Assembly: GCA_026390445.1 (NCBI GenBank)
Contig: JAPLFX010000041.1
Location: 1-44,689, forward strand
Direction of reading: 5' to 3'
Length of the DNA: 44,689 nt
Origin: Pseudomonadota bacterium
Lineage (GTDB): Bacteria; Bdellovibrionota_B; Oligoflexia; Oligoflexales; CAIYRB01
The translations under genes and the position numbers were made by a program. The notes under the pieces are model-generated. The model was not told the origin of the DNA. It worked only from the letters and a program-made list of their open reading frames with translations, and did not search any database. This document shows positions 24,331 through 34,234 of the stretch, in pieces. Every line of letters starts with the position of its first letter. Position 1 is the first letter of the stretch.

Positions 24331-25353
24331 ATGAATGAAGCGCCTAGCAACAGCACGGGACTGAACGATACGTTCTCGTCCCAGCCCTCACCGCAGACGA
24401 ATCCGTTCACGGCCGATCTGAAGGGAGAGTTCACCAGTAATTTTGGGACGAACACCAACGCCGTTTCGCAGATTTTTAAGGAAGGCGGGTTCGTCAGCAA
24501 CAATCGAACCAAGTACATGATCATCGGTGGCGTGGTCATCGCGGTCTTGGCGATCGGTGCTTATTTCTTCACTAGCAGCAGCGATGATAGCTCTGGTGAA
24601 GATCTAGCCGATGGCGAAAAGGCTGGCGAGGAATCCGCCGCAGATGATGAAGATGCAAGTGCTAAGCCGGAAGACAAAGCGACGGCCGATGCGAAGGCCA
24701 AGGAAGCAGCTTCCGCGAAGGCCGCAGCAGCGACTGCCGCAGCCGCTGCGCCTGCTGTGCCGACACCGAAGGCTTCGGCTAGTACCGGTGACGCCGGCGG
24801 CGGCGCTGGCAGTGGAGCCGTGACGCTTGGCGAACCAGCTGATAGTTCGAGTATCAATTATGACGAGACCCAGGGACCTGCGACCTTTTCGTGGACTGGC
24901 GGCGGGGGAACTCTGCTGTTCTCGCGCAACTCCTCGATGCATCCCATCGCGCGCAAGATCCATGTCTCGGGCAATTCTTACGCCTTTAGTCACCCATGGC
25001 CAGGTACCTGGTACTGGAAGGTCAAGAACAGTTCGGGTGAGACCGAAGTCCGCTCCTTTAAGGTATCGCCGGCGGCTCGCCGCAACGTATCGCTGCAGGC
25101 TCCGACCTCCGGCGGCTCGGTCGCTGGTAATGGCGGCACGGTCAGCTGGCAAGGCGATAGCAAGGTTGCTTACTACCGCGTCGAGCTGTCGACTGGAGCC
25201 TGGGCTAATCCACAGTTTCGCTTTTCCTCCTCGGGCAACTCGCTCCAGCTCCAAGGGGTTGCTGCGGGCCAATATCAGATGCGCGTTGGCGCCTTTTCGG
25301 AAGTCGCAGGCCGTTGGGAGTATACCAACCCCCAAGCGGTGACCGTGAAGTAG
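24331..25353 (+). CDS. Membrane-anchored protein with Ala/acidic linker and two FN3-like domains
   Basis: This 340-residue type II (N-in) membrane protein has a cytoplasmic Ser/Thr/Asn-rich head (1-60), one helix (about 62-80, MIIGGVVIAVLAIGAYFF), an acidic then Lys/Ala-rich linker (85-150) and two beta domains (about 160-245 and 250-340). Each beta domain has the pattern FSW/VSW, GTWYWKV and WEYTNP, as seen in FecR/FN3-like periplasmic domains of deltaproteobacteria. The linker is long enough to reach across the periplasm. The start is the ATG with GGAG eight bases upstream. It has its own promoter and terminator. A role in envelope organisation is inference only. Confidence 0.75.
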   Translation: MNEAPSNSTGLNDTFSSQPSPQTNPFTADLKGEFTSNFGTNTNAVSQIFKEGGFVSNNRTKYMIIGGVVIAVLAIGAYFFTSSSDDSSGEDLADGEKAGEESAADDEDASAKPEDKATADAKAKEAASAKAAAATAAAAAPAVPTPKASASTGDAGGGAGSGAVTLGEPADSSSINYDETQGPATFSWTGGGGTLLFSRNSSMHPIARKIHVSGNSYAFSHPWPGTWYWKVKNSSGETEVRSFKVSPAARRNVSLQAPTSGGSVAGNGGTVSWQGDSKVAYYRVELSTGAWANPQFRFSSSGNSLQLQGVAAGQYQMRVGAFSEVAGRWEYTNPQAVTVK

Positions 25354-25424
25354 TTTACAAATAAGCAAAGCCGGTTCCGACACCGGTGGTAGATTTTGTT
25401 AGCTAAGTCTCTTGAGGTAATGAT

Positions 25425-25463
25425 GGCGGGCCGGCTCAATGTTTTGAGTCGGCCCGCCTTTTT
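25425..25463 (+). terminator. Strong rho-independent terminator
   Basis: A 14-base stem (GGCGGGCCGGCTCA paired with TGAGTCGGCCCGCC, one G-T pair) encloses a six-base loop and is followed by five T. It ends the transcript of the anchored protein and insulates it from the next gene. Confidence 0.92.
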
Positions 25464-25480
25464 GTGTAGCATGTCAGGCT

Positions 25481-26101
25481 ATGGCTGATGATCAGATCAA
25501 TTTGGGCAAAGCGGCACTCGCCTTAGTCGAAGCCAAGGGTGCGTTGCGACTTAAGTATCGAACCATGCGGTCGCTGCTACCGCAGGTGGTTTTGCACGAA
25601 TTAAGCCAGGCGGTGGCGCAGACCCTTGCTGTTTGGCTTCAGGCCCGCCAGGCCCGGCAGGTGCTGTTCTTTTATCCTGTGCATGGCGAGGTGGATCTGC
25701 GCTCCTTGGCTGAGCTGTTGCCAGGCGTCAAGTTCGCATTACCGGTCTTGCCGACGCGTGGTAAGGCTATGAACTTCGCGGCTTGGGGGCCGGATACGTC
25801 CATGGTCGTCAATCGCTTTGGTATCCCTGAGCCGCGCGTGGACGTGGCCGGTCAGTTCATCCGCATTGAGCCAGGAACTGTGCTGCTCGTGCCTTGCTTG
25901 GCGCTTGATGCACGTGGAACTCGTCTTGGCTACGGTGGCGGCTTTTATGACCGTTACCTCGCCGAGCATGCCGCCGAGATCGTCTCGGTGGGCGTCATTC
26001 TCAATGAGTTCTGCTGCGCTGACTTGCCGAGAGAAGGGCATGATATTGCGCTGCAGTATGGTGCTACTGAGCTTGGCGTGATTCCGTTGACGCCAAGCTA
26101 G
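25481..26101 (+). CDS. 5-formyltetrahydrofolate cyclo-ligase
   Basis: The 206-residue MTHFS-family enzyme converts 5-formyl-THF to 5,10-methenyl-THF with ATP. The signature GTRLGYGGGFYDRYL is near residue 145 and the N-terminal LRLKYRTMR matches the nucleotide-binding start of the family. The central FYPVHGEVDLR segment is also typical. The SD is weak (AGG two bases from ATG), so a slightly later start is possible. It stands alone between a terminator and a convergent gene. Confidence 0.92.
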   Translation: MADDQINLGKAALALVEAKGALRLKYRTMRSLLPQVVLHELSQAVAQTLAVWLQARQARQVLFFYPVHGEVDLRSLAELLPGVKFALPVLPTRGKAMNFAAWGPDTSMVVNRFGIPEPRVDVAGQFIRIEPGTVLLVPCLALDARGTRLGYGGGFYDRYLAEHAAEIVSVGVILNEFCCADLPREGHDIALQYGATELGVIPLTPS

Positions 26102-26108
26102 CTGTTGG

Positions 26109-27971
26109 TCATGGCGACTCCCAGCTTTGCATGACGAAGGAACGACTAAGGACAATGCCTTTGACTAGGTCGGAAAACTTCGAGTCGCTGGCCAGCGTTG
26201 TTTGCCCAATCGTTTGGGTGACGCACCGGTCGTCCTGCGACACCGCTGGGCGTGCCAAAGCGAGCTCAAGCATCTTTCTCACCATACACGACTTTACTGA
26301 GGAATCGGTCGCCAAGTAGGTGAGCATGTCGCCAGTGTTAGCAAATTTATAGCCGCTTGACAGAACTCCCGAAGAGTCGATGGGGGCTTGCCCAAGGGCG
26401 CCGTAGGTCGTCCGCCATTTGCCGAAGGAATCAAAGGACTCAAAGGACAGGCCGAAAGGATCGAGGATATTGTGACATCCAGCGCAGGATGGGCTTGCGG
26501 TATGAATCGCCAGAACCTGGCGCGGTGTTGCGTGAGGTGGTAGTGCGCCAGGATTGATCGTTGGGATGCCCGGCGGGGGGAGGGGTATATCAGAACAGGT
26601 CCAGTTGTTGGCCAGTGCCTTGCCGCGCTTGATGGGCCTCGTTTCGGTGGTTGAGCCTGCGGTGGCTAAGAGAAACGATGCGTGTGAGAGCACGCCTCGC
26701 CGCGGCGATTGCGACAGGTCGACGGCGGCAAATTGCGTCGGATCCGTGCCGCTGAAGGGTAGGCCGTAGTGATCCGCCAGTAGTTTATTCATGAAGGAAT
26801 ACTTAGCCGCAGTTAAGCCGATGAGGCTTTTGTCAGCGGCGACCAGGTCTTGGATAAGCAGCTTGGTCTCTTGCAGCATGGCGCCCTTAAGAGCATCGGA
26901 AAGGGTCGGGGTTACCATATTCGTTAGCGTATCGGCTTCGACCCAGTCATTCAGGATGGCATGGACCACATGCTGGGCACGCGGACTGCGCAGCAACCGC
27001 TCAACCTGGGACGTCAGCGTTGCGTCCTCCATGAGCTTGCCGCTGCTCGCCAGATCAAACAATTCTTGGTCTGGCATGGTCCCCCAGAGATAATAAGAAA
27101 GGCGGACCGCCAATTGGTAAGCACTCAGTGCAAAGCTTGCATCCTTGATCGGTGTTTGCTCCGTAGTGATGCTGACAAATAGAAAGTTTGGACTGATCAT
27201 TAGGGCCTGAATGAGTGACTTAAGACCCTCATCAAAGCTGCTACCTGCCGTCATAATAGCCTGCAGCCTAGCCAACTCACTTGCATTCCCGACTTCTGAT
27301 ACGGGCCTTCGCCAAGCGCGTAGGCCGAGCGACTTGATCACCGCCGTGTAGCATGTCGGAGCTACGACCGTTTGACCTACGGCGCAAGATGCAATTCGTG
27401 CATAGGCGCCACCGGCTACTCCCTTGCTCTTGATCACCTCGTCAGCTAGCCCGCTTGCAGCATCCCAATATTTACTGACGCCAAGTGATGTCAGCGGAAA
27501 ATTGCCGGTGTCCGTGGCAAATCCTGTCGGTCCTTTTGGCGCTGCTTCAAAGATGGCTAGGTTGCTGCCCTTGGTAGCGGTAAACAGAAGGTCAGAGGCT
27601 GTGTTGTCATATTCTTCAATGGATAAAAGATGAGTGCTGACATGACCTGGATCAGTGCCCGGCCCACAGTTGGGCGCTGCTTTAACGGTGCTCGGCGTGT
27701 CTGGTATGGTGGCTGCGACTTGTGGTGCGACATCTTTATGATCGGCTGACGAAGGATCAGCTGTGGCGTGACCGCTGCCGGCACTGATTACATCTGATCC
27801 GGGTGCAAGGACCGACGCGATGCGCCGATGATTGCTGGTCTTTACCGCACCAGTACCGCAGGCCAGCAGCTGGCTGAGCGCAAGCATACAACCAGTTAGC
27901 GATGAAGCCGCCGAGAATCGGCAGACTTGGCCTTTGCTTGGTCTCAAAAGTGACCGCGGGTGGGTTATCAT
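26109..27971 (-). CDS. DUF1592/DUF1588/DUF1585 lipoprotein with CxxCH motif
   Basis: The start is placed at the ATG at 27971, giving about 620 residues with a lipobox (LLAC, Cys38). Domains follow the order known from planctomycete-type proteins: DUF1587 (about 112-130), DUF1595 (about 208-270, SLGLRAWRRP), DUF1592 (about 277-400), DUF1588 (about 423-520, with CAGCH at 496-500 and LDPFGLSFESFD) and DUF1585 (about 545-615). CAGCH could bind haem c. Such proteins often pair with a DUF1552 partner, which is not adjacent here. The family function is unknown, though links to extracellular redox or polymer breakdown have been suggested. The upstream frame extension lacks a signal peptide. Confidence 0.85.
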   Translation of the reverse strand: MITHPRSLLRPSKGQVCRFSAASSLTGCMLALSQLLACGTGAVKTSNHRRIASVLAPGSDVISAGSGHATADPSSADHKDVAPQVAATIPDTPSTVKAAPNCGPGTDPGHVSTHLLSIEEYDNTASDLLFTATKGSNLAIFEAAPKGPTGFATDTGNFPLTSLGVSKYWDAASGLADEVIKSKGVAGGAYARIASCAVGQTVVAPTCYTAVIKSLGLRAWRRPVSEVGNASELARLQAIMTAGSSFDEGLKSLIQALMISPNFLFVSITTEQTPIKDASFALSAYQLAVRLSYYLWGTMPDQELFDLASSGKLMEDATLTSQVERLLRSPRAQHVVHAILNDWVEADTLTNMVTPTLSDALKGAMLQETKLLIQDLVAADKSLIGLTAAKYSFMNKLLADHYGLPFSGTDPTQFAAVDLSQSPRRGVLSHASFLLATAGSTTETRPIKRGKALANNWTCSDIPLPPPGIPTINPGALPPHATPRQVLAIHTASPSCAGCHNILDPFGLSFESFDSFGKWRTTYGALGQAPIDSSGVLSSGYKFANTGDMLTYLATDSSVKSCMVRKMLELALARPAVSQDDRCVTQTIGQTTLASDSKFSDLVKGIVLSRSFVMQSWESP

Positions 27972-28377
27972 CACAGTCCGAATCTCTGTTATTAAACAGA
28001 CATGGAATAAAATCCTAAGCGCGTAAGCCGGCAAGAACTGGCGCTCGGTCTGACTCGCCGGCAGAGCGCGACGCGCGCCGCCCAAGAAATGTATCGGCAG
28101 GAGCGGCGTAGATGTTTAGGTCGTATTTATTGTCCGATTATTATAGTAGGTTATATCTTGATATAGGCCTTGTTGCATAAATCCTGACCTCCTGCTTTGC
28201 CGGCTTCCCAGTTTTGGGGCAGCGGCTTGACCTCACAGACATGACTCGCATACACGCGCATAATTTAGCGCACTTAATTTTTACTAAACAGGATCTTACA
28301 TATTCTTGTTAAGATTTGTACTGATTTTGCCGATAGGACGGGATGAGCATGGGTATTTGGCACAAGTGAGGTCAACG
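27972..28377. other. AT-rich divergent intergenic region
   Basis: These 406 bases separate two divergent lipoprotein genes. They are AT-rich at 28110-28165 and 28260-28320 and contain a lone IS903-like terminal repeat at 28166-28183. I see no gene in them, and no promoter clear enough to place. Confidence 0.5.
28166..28183 (+). repeat. Lone IS903/IS5-type terminal inverted repeat (relic)
   Basis: GGCCTTGTTGCATAAATC differs at two of 18 positions from the IS903 end as I remember it (GGCTTTGTTGAATAAATC). No transposase or matching second end is visible nearby. It is probably a relic of an insertion, or chance. Confidence 0.4.
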
Positions 28378-30033
28378 ATGAAAATCTCTGTGTTCCCGAA
28401 GTTAAAGTCCTTGTATTCCAGATATTCCAGCGAGGCGGGGCAGGTGTCGCACCTGATTACGGTGATTTATTTAGTTCCGTTGGCTATTTGGTCTTGCGCC
28501 GGTGCGAACTTTGCCGGTGGTCTGAACACCCCCAAAAAAACCAACAGTGATGCAGCAGCTGTTGAAGCTGCTAAGGACAATCCTGCCCAAACCAACGATA
28601 CCACGAAACCAAGTACCGATGATGCCAACACTGGAGGCGCGTTAGGCGGCTCGCAGGATAAAAGTTGCGCTGTGGGCTGTTGTCCCAGCCAAAAAATTGC
28701 CTTGGTCGACTGCGTTGGCAATGGCGCACCGAACATCAAGCCCGGTAACTTTTCCATCACACCGGTGTCTTGCAGCGCAGCGAGCGGTCCCGGCGGTGCT
28801 CTGAATGGTTACGATACGATTGTCTATTACGGCACTCCTTCCGGCGCAGGGAAACTCCCCGCAGGCATCGATGCAGCGCTGAATGGCGGTGCCAAGGTTC
28901 TCGCCTCCATTCCCGCTGGAAGTGGGCTTCTGTCCTCGTTCTACTCGTTGATTTTAGAGATCGCGATTGAGTACCTGTCGAATATCGGGGGCAGCACCAT
29001 TCAGGTGCACAACGCTAATCCGATGACCGCCGCATTTAACAAGCAAGAATACAGTGCTGCAAGGATCAACTATTTCATGCGCTCGGGCCTGAATACGGAG
29101 CCACGCTGGTGCAGCGATTTGATCGCATCGTCGGCTCTTGGCTTTCAAACCACCACGATTCATGCCTACTTGCTCGACAATTCGTCGCGCAAAGGGCTGC
29201 TCGTCTTTAATGCGATGAGCGAACCCAACAGCCAGCAAGGCTTTGACTTCACTAAACCGTTTATGGCCGCACAGCTCAACCAGCAGTGGAACCGCGCGGG
29301 TAATTCGGCAGCTTGCGGCCTACCTTGCGGTAGCGGCAATGGTGGCCCCAACATCTCGACGACCGGCTCGGGCAGTCCGGGCAGTCCGGGCACCGGCGGT
29401 GGTAATCCACCATCATCGAGCCCACCCGGCAACGGTTTTACGACGGCCACCGGTGTTGGCAAGCCGGTGATTTACCTCTACCCGACCAAGGAGCAAGACA
29501 TTACGGTGAAGCTCGATTTTACCGGTGAACTGGTCACCACCTATCCAAAGTTTGATCCCGCAATCGGCGGCTGGAAGGTCCATGCGAATGCGCAAGGACA
29601 GCTCACTGATCTTAAGGATCACCACCAGTACAGCTACATCTACTGGAACGGCAAGACCGAGGCGTTTAAACCCTCTTTCGACGATGGTTTTGTGGTCAAA
29701 GGCGCAGACGCCCGGACCTTTCTTCAGGAGAAGCTGGCTTACTTGGGGCTCAATGCTCGTGAGTCCAATGATATGATTGTTTACTGGCTGCCATATCTTG
29801 AAAAGAATGCCTACAACCTCGTCCACTTTGCGCACGAGGAGTACACCAGCATCGCCAAGATGACGATTACGCCTAAGCCAGACTCCCTACTGCGAGTGTT
29901 CATGGTCTTTAAGGGTCTGAAAGCCCCTACGGCCGTCAAACCTCAGTCACTGCAAAAATTTGATCGCAAAGGCTTCAGCGCAGTGGAATGGGGAGGTACG
30001 GAAATCGATGGTGCTTGGCACATCATCCAATAA
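28378..30033 (+). CDS. Lipoprotein with Gly/Ser/Pro linker and widespread C-terminal domain of unknown function
   Basis: The start is the ATG at 28378 with GAGG six bases upstream, giving 551 residues. A lipobox-like IWSC (Cys40) follows a hydrophobic stretch; Trp at -2 is unusual. Residues 95-320 form a Cys-containing domain with Cys pairs that could be disulfides. A Gly/Ser/Pro-rich linker spans about 320-353. The C-terminal domain (about 361-549) begins KPVIYLYP and contains YSYIYWNG, FVVKG, NDMIVYWLP and RVFMVF. From memory this is a conserved domain of unknown function seen in many phyla, including Firmicutes. Exposure at the cell surface is likely. It is convergent with clpB. Confidence 0.75.
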   Translation: MKISVFPKLKSLYSRYSSEAGQVSHLITVIYLVPLAIWSCAGANFAGGLNTPKKTNSDAAAVEAAKDNPAQTNDTTKPSTDDANTGGALGGSQDKSCAVGCCPSQKIALVDCVGNGAPNIKPGNFSITPVSCSAASGPGGALNGYDTIVYYGTPSGAGKLPAGIDAALNGGAKVLASIPAGSGLLSSFYSLILEIAIEYLSNIGGSTIQVHNANPMTAAFNKQEYSAARINYFMRSGLNTEPRWCSDLIASSALGFQTTTIHAYLLDNSSRKGLLVFNAMSEPNSQQGFDFTKPFMAAQLNQQWNRAGNSAACGLPCGSGNGGPNISTTGSGSPGSPGTGGGNPPSSSPPGNGFTTATGVGKPVIYLYPTKEQDITVKLDFTGELVTTYPKFDPAIGGWKVHANAQGQLTDLKDHHQYSYIYWNGKTEAFKPSFDDGFVVKGADARTFLQEKLAYLGLNARESNDMIVYWLPYLEKNAYNLVHFAHEEYTSIAKMTITPKPDSLLRVFMVFKGLKAPTAVKPQSLQKFDRKGFSAVEWGGTEIDGAWHIIQ

Positions 30034-30071
30034 GGTACTCTCCCCCTCCTCGCCTAGCGACGGCTCACGTC

Positions 30072-32681
30072 CTAGGCGTGCGGCTTAATGCTGGTCACTA
30101 GCTTGTCGGCCTCGACTCCGACCACGATACGCGAGCCATCAGCGACGTTGCCACCGATGAGGTCCCGAGCAATTTTAGTCTCCAGCTCCCTTTGGATATA
30201 GCGCTTAAGCGGCCTGGCGCCATAAACCGGATCGTATGCCGAGCGAGCGATGAAGGACCGGGCCTCTGGGCCCAAGTCCAGGGTGATTTGCCGGTCGGCA
30301 AGGCGCCGACTCAAGTCAGCGACCCGAAGCGTGACGATATGCTCGACCTCAGCTAGCGTCAGCGGTTTGAACACGATGATATCATCGACTCGGTTTAAAA
30401 ACTCCGGTTTGAAGTGGGCTTTTAGCTCGCGATCGACTTGCTTTAACGCTGTTTCAGAAATCTGGCCGTCCGCTGATGCACCCTCGAGCAGGAATTGCGC
30501 ACCGATGTTGCTGGTCAGAATCAAAATGGTATTCTTAAAATTGACCGTGCGTCCCTGATTGTCAGTGACCCGACCATCGTCGAGTATCTGCAGTAGGATG
30601 TTTAAAACATCCGGGTGTGCCTTCTCGATTTCGTCAAACAACACCACGGAATAAGGCTTACGCCTGACCGCTTCCGTCAACTGTCCGCCTTCGTCATAGC
30701 CAACATAACCCGGGGGCGCTCCAATCAGGCGCGATGCCGAGTGCTTCTCCATGTATTCAGACATGTCCAGGCGCACCACCGCGTCACGGTTGTCAAACAA
30801 CGACAAGGCAAGGGCCTTAGCCAGTTCGGTCTTACCGACACCGGTTGGACCGAGAAAGATAAACGAGCCGATGGGTCGATTCGGGTCTTTGATCCCTGAA
30901 CGTGCCCTGAGCACGGCATCGGCAACACGCTGCACGGCCTCGGCCTGACCGACGACGCTTGCGTGTAACTCGCGGTCCAGATGCAGTAACTTTTCGCGTT
31001 CCCCCTCGACCAGCTTAGCCACCGGCACGCCGCTCCATTGACTGACAATGGCCGCGATCTCTTCCGCTGTGACATCTTCAGTCAGTAGTTGATCGCCTTG
31101 GTCGCGAGCGTTAATTTTTTTCTCTTCGGCATCAAGTGCGGCTTGAAGCTGCGGCAGCTTGCCATGCCTCAGCTCTGCGGCTCGATTAAGGTTGTAGTCG
31201 CGTTCGGCGGCTTCGATCTGCCGTTTGGTGTCCTCAACCTGCTGTCTCATGGCCGAAACGTTCTGCAGACTTTGCTTTTCTTTTTGATACCGCGCCCGCA
31301 TCACCTCCGTTTGGCTGCGGACGTCTTGAAGTTCCTTTTGCAACTCGCCTAAGCGTTGCTTGCTGGCCGCGTCTTTTTCCCGTTTAAGCGCTGCTTCTTC
31401 GATTTCCAGACGCATCATACGCCGCTGCGCCGTATCTAGTTCGGCGGGGACTGAGTCGATCTCGGTACGCAGTTTGGCACACGCCTCATCGATCAAGTCG
31501 ATCGCCTTATCTGGCAAAAAGCGCTCGGTGATATAACGATCCGACATCGTCGCCGCGGCGACCAGTGCCTGATCGGCAATTTTGACGCCGTGATGGACTT
31601 CAAAGCGTTCCTTCAGTCCACGCAGGATCGAGATGGTGTCTTCCACCGTTGGCTGATCGACGGTCACGGGCTGGAACCTGCGCTCAAGCGCTGGATCCTT
31701 TTCGATATATTTGAGGTATTCGTCGTGGGTCGTGGCGCCGATACAATGCAGCTCACCGCGAGCCAGCATGGGCTTGAGCATGTTACCGGCATCCATGGAG
31801 CCTTCGGCTTTGCCGGCGCCAACGATGGTATGCAGTTCATCGATAAACAGGATGATCCGGCCCTCGGCCTGCTTGACCTCGTTCAGCACGGCCTTTAGGC
31901 GTTCCTCGAATTCCCCGCGAAACTTCGCGCCGGCGACCAAAGCACCCATATCGAGTGCGAAAATGGTGCGGTTCTTGAGTCCTTCGGGAACATCGCCGCG
32001 CACGATGCGGTGGGCTAAGCCTTCCGCGATCGCAGTCTTGCCGACGCCGGGTTCACCGATCAGCACCGGGTTGTTTTTGGTTTTGCGGCTGAGGATGCGG
32101 ATGACCCGACGGATTTCCTCGTCGCGGCCGATCACGGGATCGAGCTTGCCATCGCGTGCAGCCTGCACTAGGTCACGACCATAACGGGTCAAGGCCTCAT
32201 AGGTCTCCTCGGGGTTGGCACTTTGTACGCGCTGATTGCCACGGACCGCAGTCAGGGCCTGAAGAAAGGCCGCCCGGTTCAACCCTTGTTTTGCCAGTAG
32301 CTGGCCAACCTTACCTTTGTCTTGCAGGATCTCGAGAAATAAATGCTCGACCGAGACGTATTCGTCTTTAAGGCGTTTGGCCTCGCGCTCAGCGCTGCCA
32401 AGAAGCTGCGCTAGTCGCTGCGACAACTGAATCTTGTCCATGCTATAGCCGGAGCCTGAGACGTGTGGCCGCTGCGCCAGAAGCGCATCGACCTCAGCGA
32501 CCAAGGGCTTCACGGCGACATCCATCTTATCCAAGAGGCGCGGGACCAGCCCCGACTCCTGCGTCAACAATGCGTGCAGGATGTGCTCCTGATCGACTTC
32601 TTGGTGGCCATGATCGACGGCAACACCGCGAGCAGCCACCAGCGCTTCTTGAGTCTTCTGAGTCAGCTTATTCATGTCCAT
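30072..32681 (-). CDS. clpB: Protein disaggregase ClpB
   Basis: The AAA+ protein of about 869 residues has an N-terminal Clp repeat domain (about 1-145), a first AAA domain with Walker A GEPGVGKT (about 209-216) and DELHT, a long coiled-coil middle domain (about 400-530) that marks ClpB rather than ClpA/C, and a second AAA domain with GPTGVGKT. It works with DnaK to rescue aggregated proteins. ATG at 32681 is preferred (GGGAGGG ten bases upstream); GTG at 32690 and ATG at 32675 are alternatives. A sigma32-like promoter lies upstream. Confidence 0.97.
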   Translation of the reverse strand: MDMNKLTQKTQEALVAARGVAVDHGHQEVDQEHILHALLTQESGLVPRLLDKMDVAVKPLVAEVDALLAQRPHVSGSGYSMDKIQLSQRLAQLLGSAEREAKRLKDEYVSVEHLFLEILQDKGKVGQLLAKQGLNRAAFLQALTAVRGNQRVQSANPEETYEALTRYGRDLVQAARDGKLDPVIGRDEEIRRVIRILSRKTKNNPVLIGEPGVGKTAIAEGLAHRIVRGDVPEGLKNRTIFALDMGALVAGAKFRGEFEERLKAVLNEVKQAEGRIILFIDELHTIVGAGKAEGSMDAGNMLKPMLARGELHCIGATTHDEYLKYIEKDPALERRFQPVTVDQPTVEDTISILRGLKERFEVHHGVKIADQALVAAATMSDRYITERFLPDKAIDLIDEACAKLRTEIDSVPAELDTAQRRMMRLEIEEAALKREKDAASKQRLGELQKELQDVRSQTEVMRARYQKEKQSLQNVSAMRQQVEDTKRQIEAAERDYNLNRAAELRHGKLPQLQAALDAEEKKINARDQGDQLLTEDVTAEEIAAIVSQWSGVPVAKLVEGEREKLLHLDRELHASVVGQAEAVQRVADAVLRARSGIKDPNRPIGSFIFLGPTGVGKTELAKALALSLFDNRDAVVRLDMSEYMEKHSASRLIGAPPGYVGYDEGGQLTEAVRRKPYSVVLFDEIEKAHPDVLNILLQILDDGRVTDNQGRTVNFKNTILILTSNIGAQFLLEGASADGQISETALKQVDRELKAHFKPEFLNRVDDIIVFKPLTLAEVEHIVTLRVADLSRRLADRQITLDLGPEARSFIARSAYDPVYGARPLKRYIQRELETKIARDLIGGNVADGSRIVVGVEADKLVTSIKPHA

Positions 32682-32710
32682 AAGATTCACGCCCTCCCTT
32701 GGCTAACTCA

Positions 32711-32739
32711 AGGGTGGGTCTTATTCTTATCTTGTCAAG
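32711..32739 (-). promoter_or_regulatory. Heat-shock (sigma32-like) promoter candidate for clpB
   Basis: On the minus strand CTTGACA (32739-32733) and CCCACCCT (32718-32711) are 14 bases apart, close to the sigma32 pattern CTTGAAA-N11-16-CCCCATnT. The transcript would start about 25 bases before the ATG. Confidence 0.4.
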
Positions 32740-32786
32740 CCACTCAGGGGGATGGTAGGTCCACCGTCAGAGGTGGCTAAGGCAGC

Positions 32787-33716
32787 TCAAACCTTGGATT
32801 TTAGATCGGCATCTTTGATCAGTTCTTTGATCCCGCCGAGTGAACTCATGACACCCGCCGCCTCATATGGCAGGAACACCGTCTTATTCGATCCCTGGGC
32901 GATTTGTATCAGCGACTCTAGATAACGCTGTGCGAGTAAATACTGCGCCGGATGGTCGGTGCCGCCAAGGGCGCCGGTGATGAGTTGAATGGCCTGGGCT
33001 TCCGCTTGTGCGACCTTCAAGCGAGCTTCGGCTTGGCCCTCGGCCGAGAGGATCGCTGATTGCTTTTCACCCTCGGCGCTGACGATCTTCGACTGCTTTT
33101 GGCCTTCTGCCTTCAGGATGGCCGAGGCTTTTTCCCCTTCGGCGGTGGTGACGACGGCACGCCGGCTGCGCTCTGCGGTCATCTGCTTTTCCATGGTCAA
33201 TTTAATCTCATCGGGGGGATTGATATTCTTCAGCTCGACGCGGATGATTTTCACACCCCATGGCTGGGTGGACTGATCCAATGCGGAGCGAATCTGCGTA
33301 TTAATCGTGTCGCGGGATGTTAGGGTGTGGTCCAGATCGAGTGAACCAATGACGTTGCGCAGGGCGCTAAGCGTCAGCTGCTCGATACCCCAACGCAGGT
33401 TTTGGACCTCATAGGTGGCGCGGACGGGGTCGACGATGACGTAGTAGATGACTGCGTCCACTTGCATGGTGACATTGTCGCGGGAGATCACCGACTGCGG
33501 CTCAATGGGTGAGATCTGTTCGCGTAGGTCGAGGACCGCTCTTACCGAGTCGAAAAACGGGAGGATGATATTCAGGCCAGCGATGGCCGCCTTGTTGTAG
33601 CGGCCAAGCCGTTCGACGATCATGACCTGCTTTTGGGGGACGATTTTGACGGTTTTTAAAATGAGGATCAGGGCGAAGGCGACAAAGACCAAGGGTAGGA
33701 GAAATGGGATGTTCAT
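32787..33716 (-). CDS. SPFH/band 7 membrane protein (stomatin/paraslipin, QmcA-like)
   Basis: This 309-residue protein has one N-terminal membrane helix (1-22), an SPFH domain (about 25-190, with VERLGRYNKAAIAG and the RxQIR element) and a helical region of A/E/Q repeats (about 190-245). The layout is that of stomatin-like QmcA, which forms oligomers in membrane microdomains and can protect against or regulate proteases. It is the downstream member of an NfeD-SPFH pair, a conserved partnership. SD GGAG lies six bases before the ATG. Confidence 0.9.
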   Translation of the reverse strand: MNIPFLLPLVFVAFALILILKTVKIVPQKQVMIVERLGRYNKAAIAGLNIILPFFDSVRAVLDLREQISPIEPQSVISRDNVTMQVDAVIYYVIVDPVRATYEVQNLRWGIEQLTLSALRNVIGSLDLDHTLTSRDTINTQIRSALDQSTQPWGVKIIRVELKNINPPDEIKLTMEKQMTAERSRRAVVTTAEGEKASAILKAEGQKQSKIVSAEGEKQSAILSAEGQAEARLKVAQAEAQAIQLITGALGGTDHPAQYLLAQRYLESLIQIAQGSNKTVFLPYEAAGVMSSLGGIKELIKDADLKSKV

Positions 33717-33757
33717 GACGGGCTCCAGTATTTTAATTCATTGATTATTTGGCGGCG

Positions 33758-34234
33758 TCATGCGCGGTCATCGTCTTCATGCTCCTTGCGGACGTGCAGG
33801 ATGATGCCGTCGGCTCCTGTGACCACGACGGTGGTGCCTAAGGAGACGGATGCGCTGCTGCTTGCGGCCCAATCTTGGCCGTCTACCAGGATGCGACCCT
33901 GGCCTAAGGTCGGCTCGATCGCTTGCGTCACTTGGCCGTGCTTTCCGTGCAGGGCATCGGTGCGCGAAGGCAGCGCTGGTTTGGCGTACAGTCGTGCAAT
34001 CAGCCGTGGCCGCAGCAGCAACAAGGTGAGCAAAATACCGATGCCGAATGCAACCATTTGGTAGGCCAGATCAAAGCCGCACAGGGCGGAGATCATACCG
34101 AAGACGGCGGCAGCGCTAAAGCATAGGCAGACAAAGGTTGGTACGATGATTTCAAGGATCGCCAGGACAAAGGCGAGAGCGAGCCAAAGTGCTGGAAGTG
34201 GCAAACCTAGAGATTGGGTCAGGAGATTCATCAT
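33758..34234 (-). CDS. NfeD-like membrane protein
   Basis: This short NfeD (about 158 residues from the ATG at 34234) has three or four helices (about 12-80) followed by a small OB-fold domain (about 95-150, with GKHGQVTQAI, GRILVDGQDWAA and VVVTGADGIILHV). NfeD proteins partner with SPFH proteins, and the downstream gene, 41 bases away, is one. Acidic residues end the protein. A TTG at 34270 would add 12 residues. The SD is weak in either case. Confidence 0.87.
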   Translation of the reverse strand: MMNLLTQSLGLPLPALWLALAFVLAILEIIVPTFVCLCFSAAAVFGMISALCGFDLAYQMVAFGIGILLTLLLLRPRLIARLYAKPALPSRTDALHGKHGQVTQAIEPTLGQGRILVDGQDWAASSSASVSLGTTVVVTGADGIILHVRKEHEDDDRA

